5,746 bases of DNA, taken from assembly GCA_902783995.1 (NCBI GenBank), contig CACZTG010000241.1:1-5746 (forward strand), in the 5' to 3' direction. The DNA comes from an uncultured Ruminococcus sp. (GTDB taxonomy: Bacteria; Bacillota_A; Clostridia; RUG12999). The position numbers were made by a program, and so were the translations under genes. A model generated the notes under the pieces. That model worked only from the letters and a program-made list of their open reading frames with translations. It had not been told where the DNA came from and made no database searches. Shown piece by piece: positions 1 to 5,746 of this stretch (position 1 is its first letter; the number at the start of each line of letters is the position of its first letter).

Positions 1-817
1 ATTCGGTGAGGCACAGTATAACCATGATATAAGAAATATGGAAATGAGCTTCCGAAGCTCCGGCGGTGAGGACTGGAAAAAATATGCGGGAATACCTCCT
101 TTCTTCTATCCTTCACATTCAACCTCTATGATTCTGTCCGCTATGCCGGGCGTATATGCCAAAAAGGTCGTAGCATTTGGCTTTAAAGGCAGTGAGAGAA
201 CAGATATTTACGGTACAGACGGACAAAATGACTATAATAACCCGTTTTCAAACGAATGTATGCTTATTGAGCTTTCAAACGGCGGTATTGTCAGAATATG
301 CGAAAATCGCTGTGTGGGCTGGACAGCGCCCGAAACCTATATTACTCAATTTTACGGAGACAGCGCAGGCTATGAATTCTCTGTCGCAAGACACAGCTTG
401 TCACGCTGGAATCCGGAAGATGACCATAAAACAATCATGACTGACGTTACAAAGCTTCTTCAGCCCGAATCTGTATCAAAGCTTATCAATGAAAATTACG
501 ATGAGGCTATTAAGAAAATTTCATCAGGCGAAGGCTTCTTTGAAACAGCTCCGATTCAGCCGACAGAGCGTTTGCCTAAGGAATACGAAGGTATTCATAA
601 CGGACATAACGGTACTCACCATTTCCTGATAGATGATTTCTGCCGCGCATATGAAACCGGAAAGCTTTCGCCCACAAACATCTGGGAGGTTGCAAGATAC
701 AATATCCCAGGTCTTGTTGCGCATCAGTCGGCATTAAACGGCGGTCAGCCTATGGATGTTCCGGATCTCGGAAATCCTCCTGAGGATTGGGAAGTATTAC
801 CGTGGGACAAGCGATAA
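1..817 (+). CDS. Gfo/Idh/MocA-family oxidoreductase, C-terminal part (5' truncated by window edge)
   Basis: The frame is open from base 2 to a TAA at 815-817 (271 visible residues), so the ATG at 38 is internal and the true start lies off the window. The family consists of cytoplasmic NAD(P)-dependent dehydrogenases acting on sugars, inositols and related polyols. The N-terminal Rossmann fold and the usual Lys-Pro catalytic segment would lie in the missing part. What is seen is the substrate-binding alpha/beta domain. It begins with GEAQYNHD (visible residues 2-9), followed by FYPSHSTSM (about 35-43), the tract YAKKVVAFGF, and a late GHNGTHHFLIDDF segment (about 201-213). It ends with a region like NIPGLVAHQSAL plus a Pro-rich tail. 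These features match the family's C-terminal half, whose full length is usually 350-430 aa. The substrate cannot be told from the sequence. The AraC-type regulator gene follows on the same strand after 111 bp but has its own promoter. A GH109-like glycosidase, which shares this fold, is an alternative. Confidence 0.85.
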   Translation, partial: FGEAQYNHDIRNMEMSFRSSGGEDWKKYAGIPPFFYPSHSTSMILSAMPGVYAKKVVAFGFKGSERTDIYGTDGQNDYNNPFSNECMLIELSNGGIVRICENRCVGWTAPETYITQFYGDSAGYEFSVARHSLSRWNPEDDHKTIMTDVTKLLQPESVSKLINENYDEAIKKISSGEGFFETAPIQPTERLPKEYEGIHNGHNGTHHFLIDDFCRAYETGKLSPTNIWEVARYNIPGLVAHQSALNGGQPMDVPDLGNPPEDWEVLPWDKR

Positions 818-827
818 ATAAAAGCCG

Positions 828-842
828 TAAAATGTTATTTTA
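828..842. repeat. AT-only inverted repeat upstream of the regulator promoter
   Basis: TAAAAT (828-833) and ATTTTA (837-842) form a perfect 6-bp inverted repeat around GTT. It lies 15 bp before the -35 box of the regulator gene and just after the oxidoreductase stop. A second TATTTTA-like tract follows at about 846-852. It could be an operator, an AT-rich UP-like element or chance in AT-rich DNA. It is too weak to act as an intrinsic terminator. Confidence 0.3.
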
Positions 843-857
843 ATGTATTTTATTCCA

Positions 858-886
858 TTGACATTACCACGCAAATATGGTACAAT
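858..886 (+). promoter_or_regulatory. Sigma-A promoter with extended -10 for the AraC-type regulator
   Basis: The -35 box TTGACA (858-863) is a perfect consensus match. It is separated by exactly 17 bp from the -10 box TACAAT (881-886), one mismatch from TATAAT. TGG immediately precedes the -10 and supplies a TGn extension. Transcription is expected to begin near 892-894, giving a leader of about 35 nt before the ATG at 929. The strength suggests that the regulator is transcribed independently of the oxidoreductase gene. Confidence 0.88.
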
Positions 887-912
887 AAATATGCAGATGA
901 TTTTAACTTATT

Positions 913-919
913 GGAGGAG
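913..919 (+). promoter_or_regulatory. Ribosome binding site that decides the regulator start
   Basis: GGAGGAG lies 9 nt before the ATG at 929. The in-frame TTG at 911 overlaps this site and the in-frame ATG at 920 directly abuts it, so neither can be the start. Confidence 0.88.
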
Positions 920-928
920 ATGATTTTA

Positions 929-1801
929 ATGCGGAAATTAAATACTGTTCTCATAAATAACAGAAATTTCGGTATAAGCTATCAATCCGATATGACAAAA
1001 AACGAATTGCATACACATTCATTTATTGAAATAGCTTACACTCTTTCGGGGAAAGCCATACATATTCTTAACGGTAAATCAGAGACAATAAAAGAAAATG
1101 ACTACGTTATCATTGAGCCTGGCACCAAACATCAGTACATAAAAATCGGAACGGAAAAGCTTTCCGTAATAAACTGTATTTTCACTGCCAGCTTTACTTA
1201 CCCCTGTGCCACCGTAAATTCATTTTATGAATGTTTGCAAAACCCATCGTTAAACATCATTTCCAACAACATAAAGCCCGAGCAGATAAGCGGTATATAT
1301 CATGACACTACCGGAGTTGTGCGGCAGTTATTTCTTCTTTTGCAGGACGAGTATAAAAAAAAGGACTATAAATACGCACTTATCGCACAAGAGCTGTTAA
1401 ATGTAATTATTTTGCTTACGGTAAGGTCGCTTGCGCCCTGTGCCGCAACAAGCACCTTTATTTCGGAAACGATAAAGGATTATGTATCCGTTCACTACGC
1501 GGAGCATAATGTTTTACAGGTGATAGGTGAACGGCTTAATTACAGCGTTCCTTATTTAAGTAAAAAATTCAAAATCGAGACCGGTGAATCCTTTAAGTTT
1601 CACCAGAAAAAGATACGAATAAACGAAGCAGCATCGCTGCTAATACATACCAATCTGTCAATAGATGAAATATCAGCCCTTGTCGGATATACGGATATAA
1701 AATATTTTATAAAAGTCTTTACTCAAAAGCAAGGTTTATCACCTTCGAAATTCAAAAAATTATATGGCTCATCAATCAACAAATCTTTGGGGCTTGTATA
1801 A
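929..1801 (+). CDS. AraC-family transcriptional regulator with N-terminal cupin sensor domain
   Basis: A 290-aa cytoplasmic DNA-binding regulator, close to the usual length for two-domain AraC proteins. Residues about 10-90 look like an AraC-type cupin that would bind a small ligand, commonly a sugar. They contain the pattern ELHTHSFIEI (about 26-35), a GKAIHILNG strand turn and NDYVIIEPGTKHQY (about 57-70). The C-terminal part (about 179-281) is the AraC DNA-binding domain with two helix-turn-helix motifs. The first spans about 196-222 (LQVIGERLNYSVPYLSKKF, then GESF). The second spans about 244-277 and carries the family signature ISALVGYTDIKYFIKVFTQKQG followed by LSPSKFKK; the signature is quoted here in parts (ISALVGYTDIKYF / IKVFTQKQG). 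The start at 929 is set by the ribosome binding site. The gene has its own promoter and converges with the phosphoesterase gene. Its targets are not visible; neighbouring sugar genes are the natural candidates. Its DNA appears more AT-rich than the flanking genes. Confidence 0.93.
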   Translation: MRKLNTVLINNRNFGISYQSDMTKNELHTHSFIEIAYTLSGKAIHILNGKSETIKENDYVIIEPGTKHQYIKIGTEKLSVINCIFTASFTYPCATVNSFYECLQNPSLNIISNNIKPEQISGIYHDTTGVVRQLFLLLQDEYKKKDYKYALIAQELLNVIILLTVRSLAPCAATSTFISETIKDYVSVHYAEHNVLQVIGERLNYSVPYLSKKFKIETGESFKFHQKKIRINEAASLLIHTNLSIDEISALVGYTDIKYFIKVFTQKQGLSPSKFKKLYGSSINKSLGLV

Positions 1802-1836
1802 ATTAACACAGACAAATTTATATTTTTTCTATTCTG

Positions 1837-1883
1837 TAAGCAAGTGGTGCGGTTTCAAAAGAAAACCGCACCACTTATGCTTA
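1837..1883. terminator. Bidirectional hairpin between convergent genes, probable terminator
   Basis: AAGTGGTGCGGTTT (1842-1855) pairs perfectly with AAACCGCACCACTT (1863-1876) around a 7-nt loop. With a 2-nt bulge (1876-1877), TAAGCA (1837-1842) also pairs with TGCTTA (1878-1883), extending the stem to about 19 bp. It lies between the stop codons at 1801 and 1897 of two converging genes, the classic place for a shared terminator. Neither side has a good U-tract: the + strand is followed by TAATAAC and the - strand by ACAGAATAG. Termination is therefore inferred from position and stem strength. Confidence 0.7.
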
Positions 1884-1896
1884 TAATAACAAAATC

Positions 1897-4800
1897 TTAT
1901 TTGGGGCAGTAATGAATATAGGCATCGGATATTTCTCCCGTTTCCTCCGACAGCTTCATAACCGTCCCTCCGAGAATGGGCGTTCCCGCAGAATTGCTGT
2001 CCATCAGCGGCGCATAAGCCTGCGCGCCGAAAATTGTTCCGTCCTGTTTTCTGAAATTGATCCTGTCATACTCGCCTATCTTTTGCCCGTACTGAAAACG
2101 TACGCCGTCATATACAACGCTGGCACTGTTACAATGCTCATGTCCAACCAAAACAGAATCCGCGCCGAGCAGCTTCATTCCGCTGTAAACACTTCTGTCC
2201 GTATCCCACGGTCCTTTGAGATTTCTGCCGATATATCCGAAATCGGTATCCCGTTTATCGGCGCGTTCGTCAATGTTAAGCGGTGAAATAAGGTCGTGGC
2301 GTTCATTTACCTCTCCGTTATTTACAAAACCGTATGTTTCGTGAAGTGCATCTTCAAACACCGCAGGCTGGATATGAAATGCAAAAGTGTATTTTATATT
2401 TTCAAAATCTTCATTTATGTGCTCTGCCGCTTCCGTGTACCATTCAATCTGGTCATCACCAAAGCCGGCGGTCTTTTTTGAATGTCCGTTATTCAGGGTT
2501 GCGTCGCTCATTGCTCCGCAGCCGTTGCTGTCGAGCATAAATATTACCCGTTTCAGCTCACCGCCCTGAACAATTCCAATGCTGTAGTTTCCGTTTCCCG
2601 TCAGATTTCTCTGTTTAAACAGACAATTTTCACAGCCTTCAAAGTATTCGCATTGCCAATCCGCTCCCATACTGCTTTCATTGTCATGATTGCCGAACAC
2701 AGGTGCCCACGGAATACCGTATCCGTCCATGAAATCCGCAAGCATTTTAAACGATGTGCCTGCGTCATCATACTTTCCGTAAACCAGGTCGCCTGTAAGA
2801 AGAATCAAATCGGGATCTACCTCTTCTATCACGTTTCTTAAATCTCCGAAAAGCCTTTCCTCCATATATTCAGGCTTCCAGAACTCTGACGCAACCGTGC
2901 CTAATGTTGAATCCGCCCGGCGCTGATAGGAATCAATGATCTGTGTATCCGTAAGCTGAAGTATTACGGCTTCTCTTCCGCTTTCTATATTGACCGTGAA
3001 ATCAACATAGTCCCGGTACCTTGCTTCATCTTTCTTTATGTAGCTTATTCTGCGCGAAATCGGACTTATGCTCACCGGTCCGTCCCACAGGAATACCTTC
3101 ATCTCATCAACGGTATCGGTATCAAGCTCAGACGGTACGGTAAATGCCGCGCTGCATGCTCCGCTTTCACCGGACTGCACCGTTTTGCTCACGGTCTTAA
3201 GGCCGATAAGCTTATCGCCGCCGAAGAAGGATAGTACCAAAGTACCCTTTTTTGCCGTTCCCGAGCTGTTTTCATAGCTCAGAACAACATCCACGTCCGA
3301 ACCCGCCGTTACATCGGATAAATCCCGAACAGGCGCTCCGCCAATGTTTACGGCGCTTATTTCCATAAAATCCGATAACTCATTTGCTGCCGTGAATGTA
3401 AGTGTAATATCCTCTCCCGGTTTGTCGCCGAAAATGTTTGCAAGAGTGCCGGACAGCTTTAATGTATATTCCCTGTTTAACCCCAGCGCGGTGTCCGGTT
3501 TAAGTACATACGACGTCCCCGATACAAAGCCCTCGCAGGATACGGTATTATTTTCACTGTCTTTAAGCACAATTGACGAGGAATTTGCCGTGTTTTCGTC
3601 AATAAGGCATCCAAGCGGAATCTTAATGCTCTCCGCAGCAGTTGTAACAACCGATAAGCCTGCTGTTTCGTTGCCGAATCTATCCGTTACGATGATTTTG
3701 TCTGCGTCAAGCGAAGGAGCCGGCATATAATATTCAAGCTTTATATCGTCCATAAGAACAGACGAGCCGCCGTCAACCATGAACATTACGGCTGTTACGG
3801 AATAAGGCACCGAGGCGCCCGTCACAGCGAAGTCTGCTATTTTGTTTCCCGCAATATCTTTTACGGCAGTTGAAACCGTCCTTCCCACAATGTCAAATAT
3901 TAAATCGACATTATACCAGTCCGCCGCGTTAAGAGGCATATATGCGCCCTCTCCGTTTACCGCCGCGGGAGTACCTGCATTATCCGTAATTCTGAAAAAG
4001 GCATATTTATCATTTGTAATATCCGAGGATACGCCCGGAATAGCATTTACCGTAACATCGTCAGTTACTGTTTCGGGTTTGATTTTAAAGCTCAGCTTCA
4101 GCATGCCGCGCTGCTTTTCTGTCGCGGCTGTTAAAAGCTTTTCATTTGCCGGCATGTATACAAGACCGGACGCTTCCTCTGCGGCTCCCGTTGCGGGGTT
4201 ATCGCCAAGCCTTACCACCTGACTGCCAAGCACATTATCCGTTTCCAGACTGTATGCTTTGCCTACGGACGAATTATATCTGAAGGGGGTGTCTGCCCCG
4301 AAATAGCAGCCGCCTGTATAAACCTCGGAACTGCCGCCCGTTGTCATGCCCTCCGCTGCCGAACCGGTATATGATGAGGTAAAGCTTTCTTCATAAATCA
4401 GTGTTTCTCTTACGGCGCGCTTTATATGTACATTATCAATATATACGGTCGAGTCTTTGCTTATTCCCAGTGCCGAAAGCTTTAAAAAACCGAGCGTTTC
4501 CTGTCCGTCAAAGCTTATAGGAGATCTGCGTGCAATTAATTTACCGTTATTTGAAACCGTAACCGAATAATAACGGTTATCGCAGTCAACCTTAACGCTG
4601 ATATCGTACCATTTTTGTATTGAATTGACACCCTTTATTATTCCTTGCTCAATATTATATTTATAAAGCGTGTTATAATCACGGTAGCCCATATATACCT
4701 TATTGTTGTACGCCGAAATAATATTGTGCTGAGCAGTCTTACTGTCCGGGGCAGAACCGTCATATGTATTCATGGACATACAAAACTGAATCGGATTGCT

Positions 4801-5247
4801 GCCTACCTTTCCCGGACAAAGCTTAAAATCTATTTTCCATACTCCGCTTGTATGCTTTGCGGAGCCCTGTCCCGGAAACGCTCTGCCGAGACCGTAATCA
4901 GAATATAATTTTACATTCCCGTCCTCATTTTTTTTAACCGTATTTATTTTCAGACAGCGACTTCCGCCGTAATCCGTTATCTCGCAGAAGTGATAGATCT
5001 CATCGGCAGGATCTGCCATCGCATATACGGTATCGGCCGCAACCGGACGCCAGCCCGCATTAAACAGCGCCGTCATTGTGGACTCGGCACCGACCGCACT
5101 TGTAAGACTGTATGCCGAAAAATCCTCGCCGAATTCCGTGCCTGTGCTTACTGTCGCCGCAAAAACAGCAGGAACGGATACAAATGCCGCCGCTGTCATA
5201 ACAACTGCCGCTGTCAGTATAAGACAAATAATTTTTCTTAATTTCAT
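1897..5247 (-). CDS. Secreted multidomain calcineurin-like metallophosphoesterase
   Basis: A 1116-aa exported protein. The ATG at 5247 is chosen because AAGGGAG lies 11 nt upstream and a signal peptide begins there; the upstream TTG at 5280 would place the ribosome binding site inside the gene. Residues 1-30 are a signal peptide (basic KLRK, hydrophobic core, cleavage likely after AVFA). There is no lipobox, and no sorting motif or C-terminal membrane helix. Domains in order: two concanavalin/LamG-like beta-sandwiches (about 36-279 and 282-507), alike in carrying WYDISVKVD (213-221) and WYNVDLIFD (444-452) and in ending with YIDNVHI or LMDDIKL; a Big_5-type Ig-like domain (about 508-621); another Ig/FN3-like beta domain (about 625-737); and the catalytic domain (about 759-1070). 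Metal-site motifs are complete: LTDTQ (D767, Q769), GDLV (D820), GNHD (N853, H854, D855), H958 in FAFHIQP, and GHEH (H1036, H1038). Gln replaces the commoner His in motif I. The substrate is unknown; an extracellular phosphomonoester, phosphodiester or nucleotide is inferred. It may be co-transcribed with the upstream glycosidase-like gene. Confidence 0.92.
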   Translation of the reverse strand: MKLRKIICLILTAAVVMTAAAFVSVPAVFAATVSTGTEFGEDFSAYSLTSAVGAESTMTALFNAGWRPVAADTVYAMADPADEIYHFCEITDYGGSRCLKINTVKKNEDGNVKLYSDYGLGRAFPGQGSAKHTSGVWKIDFKLCPGKVGSNPIQFCMSMNTYDGSAPDSKTAQHNIISAYNNKVYMGYRDYNTLYKYNIEQGIIKGVNSIQKWYDISVKVDCDNRYYSVTVSNNGKLIARRSPISFDGQETLGFLKLSALGISKDSTVYIDNVHIKRAVRETLIYEESFTSSYTGSAAEGMTTGGSSEVYTGGCYFGADTPFRYNSSVGKAYSLETDNVLGSQVVRLGDNPATGAAEEASGLVYMPANEKLLTAATEKQRGMLKLSFKIKPETVTDDVTVNAIPGVSSDITNDKYAFFRITDNAGTPAAVNGEGAYMPLNAADWYNVDLIFDIVGRTVSTAVKDIAGNKIADFAVTGASVPYSVTAVMFMVDGGSSVLMDDIKLEYYMPAPSLDADKIIVTDRFGNETAGLSVVTTAAESIKIPLGCLIDENTANSSSIVLKDSENNTVSCEGFVSGTSYVLKPDTALGLNREYTLKLSGTLANIFGDKPGEDITLTFTAANELSDFMEISAVNIGGAPVRDLSDVTAGSDVDVVLSYENSSGTAKKGTLVLSFFGGDKLIGLKTVSKTVQSGESGACSAAFTVPSELDTDTVDEMKVFLWDGPVSISPISRRISYIKKDEARYRDYVDFTVNIESGREAVILQLTDTQIIDSYQRRADSTLGTVASEFWKPEYMEERLFGDLRNVIEEVDPDLILLTGDLVYGKYDDAGTSFKMLADFMDGYGIPWAPVFGNHDNESSMGADWQCEYFEGCENCLFKQRNLTGNGNYSIGIVQGGELKRVIFMLDSNGCGAMSDATLNNGHSKKTAGFGDDQIEWYTEAAEHINEDFENIKYTFAFHIQPAVFEDALHETYGFVNNGEVNERHDLISPLNIDERADKRDTDFGYIGRNLKGPWDTDRSVYSGMKLLGADSVLVGHEHCNSASVVYDGVRFQYGQKIGEYDRINFRKQDGTIFGAQAYAPLMDSNSAGTPILGGTVMKLSEETGEISDAYIHYCPK

Positions 5248-5258
5248 TCTGTACTCAT

Positions 5259-5265
5259 CTCCCTT
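5259..5265 (-). promoter_or_regulatory. Ribosome binding site of the metallophosphoesterase gene
   Basis: On the - strand AAGGGAG reads from 5265 to 5259, 11 nt before the ATG at 5247-5245. This is a slightly long but acceptable spacing, and it fixes the start at the signal peptide methionine rather than at the TTG at 5280. Confidence 0.75.
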
Positions 5266-5285
5266 ACTTAAATAAACCAAAAAAT

Positions 5286-5291
5286 ATTATA
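5286..5291 (-). promoter_or_regulatory. Possible -10 box upstream of the metallophosphoesterase gene
   Basis: A perfect TATAAT is read on the - strand from 5291 to 5286, in the 67-bp gap after the upstream gene's stop. At 17-bp spacing the -35 position holds GGAAAG, a poor match; a TTGAGG occurs only at 21-bp spacing. It may be a weak or activator-dependent promoter, such as one assisted by an AraC-type protein, or chance in AT-rich spacer. Confidence 0.35.
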
Positions 5292-5314
5292 CTCTGTTCT
5301 TTAATTACCTTTCC

Positions 5315-5746
5315 TCAATATTCTTTCAAAACAACCCTTCCGAGCAGTCCCACCGGCAGTTTTTCCTTGCCGTACCTGTTTTCAAGGCTGCCCGTTACGG
5401 CAACTTCAAGGCTGTTTGTACCGTTTTTGACATATTCTGTCAGGTCCGTAACATAAGGCGCCCACATATTAAAGCCTATATATTCACCGTTAAGATATAT
5501 TTCCGCCTGTTCCGCCGCAGGACCCAAATCGAGAATAATTTTATTAACGCCGCATAAATCCGCTTCAAATTCTGTCTTATAGCGCAGCGTGCCGCAGAAG
5601 CCTTTTAACCTTTCTTTTTCTGCCTCTGAGCCGGGCCGCACAATATCGGAACCTATACGCCACTCTTTAAGCTCGGTTTCTTTTTTCGGTGCGCCAAACC
5701 TGTAAGTAAAATGAAGAGACACCTTCCGAGACGGATTTTTACCGGC
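5315..5746 (-). CDS. Probable glycoside hydrolase, C-terminal sugar-binding-like beta-sandwich (5' truncated by window edge)
   Basis: The frame is open from the right edge to a TGA at 5317-5315, giving 143 visible residues; the GTG at 5722 is internal, since the upstream codons (AGKNPSRK) contain no stop or ribosome binding site. The visible part resembles the galactose-binding-like jelly-roll at the C-terminus of GH106-type rhamnosidases and the related sugar-binding domain of GH2 enzymes. Supporting segments are TLRYKTEFEAD, the run IILDLGPAAEQAEIYLNGEY followed by IGFNMWAPY (NGE at about 86-88), VTDLTEYVKNGTNSLEV, and a final PVGLLGRVVLKEY (about 131-143). In known enzymes this fold supports or shapes the active site and binds sugar. 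No catalytic residue is visible, so the family assignment rests on pattern recognition only. The phosphoesterase gene follows 67 bp downstream on the same strand, with no clear terminator hairpin between them, which suggests an operon. Confidence 0.6.
   Translation of the reverse strand, partial: AGKNPSRKVSLHFTYRFGAPKKETELKEWRIGSDIVRPGSEAEKERLKGFCGTLRYKTEFEADLCGVNKIILDLGPAAEQAEIYLNGEYIGFNMWAPYVTDLTEYVKNGTNSLEVAVTGSLENRYGKEKLPVGLLGRVVLKEY

Noticed and set aside
38..40. ATG at 38 as the start of the oxidoreductase
   Set aside because: The frame is open to the window edge and the preceding residues (GEAQYNHD) fit the family, so the gene is truncated rather than short.
177..724. Open frames at 177-440 (+) and 524-724 (-)
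   Set aside because: They overlap the oxidoreductase gene in other frames, with no family resemblance.
911..928. Upstream TTG (911) and ATG (920) starts for the AraC-type regulator
   Set aside because: TTG 911 overlaps the GGAGGAG ribosome binding site and ATG 920 directly abuts it; ATG 929 has correct 9-nt spacing.
1912..5275. Numerous + strand open frames of 60-128 codons opposite the phosphoesterase gene
   Set aside because: They are antisense shadows of a well-supported gene, lack convincing ribosome binding sites and show no recognisable domains.
5248..5280. TTG start at 5280 for the metallophosphoesterase
   Set aside because: It would put the ribosome binding site inside the gene and add 11 residues ahead of a normal signal peptide; ATG 5247 fits better.
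5720..5722. GTG at 5720-5722 as the start of a small 135-aa protein
   Set aside because: The frame stays open to the edge with no ribosome binding site, and the visible protein is only a C-terminal domain.
1..5746. CRISPR arrays, tRNAs, rRNAs, riboswitches, insertion sequences or phage genes
   Set aside because: No spaced direct repeats, cloverleaf structures, transposase motifs or terminal inverted repeats were seen on either strand by eye.

Overview
The window looks like a piece of a carbohydrate-handling locus from a Gram-positive anaerobe of the Clostridia (Bacillota), plausibly an uncultured gut or rumen lineage. The basis is the strong AGGAGG-type ribosome binding sites, a consensus sigma-A promoter with a TGn extended -10, a Gram-positive style signal peptide, and protein styles (Gfo/Idh/MocA oxidoreductase, cupin-AraC regulator, multi-domain secreted enzyme, glycosidase-like beta-sandwich) typical of such genomes. 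The taxon is inferred; there is no rRNA or tRNA here to confirm it.

Layout, left to right: (1) the C-terminal part of a Gfo/Idh/MocA-family oxidoreductase on the + strand, cut by the left edge, ending at 817. (2) A 111-bp gap with an AT palindrome and a textbook promoter, then an AraC-family regulator (929-1801, +). (3) A 95-bp convergent gap dominated by a long perfect hairpin. (4) A very large secreted calcineurin-like metallophosphoesterase on the - strand (5247 down to 1897, 1116 aa), with a signal peptide, two concanavalin-like lectin domains, two Ig-like domains and a C-terminal catalytic domain. (5) 67 bp further upstream on the same strand, the C-terminal end of a probable glycoside hydrolase, cut by the right edge. 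No gene-free stretch exceeds about 110 bp.

Working model (inference): the glycosidase-like protein and the secreted phosphoesterase are co-oriented and may be co-transcribed. The phosphoesterase, with its carbohydrate-binding-like modules, would act outside the cell on a phosphorylated or sulfated glycan, a nucleotide or a similar phosphoester. The cytoplasmic oxidoreductase would process a released sugar, and the AraC regulator would sense a sugar and control part of the locus. I see no CRISPR, tRNA, insertion sequence, phage or defence gene. I do not see clear evidence of a wholly new system; the most unusual element is the architecture of the phosphoesterase.
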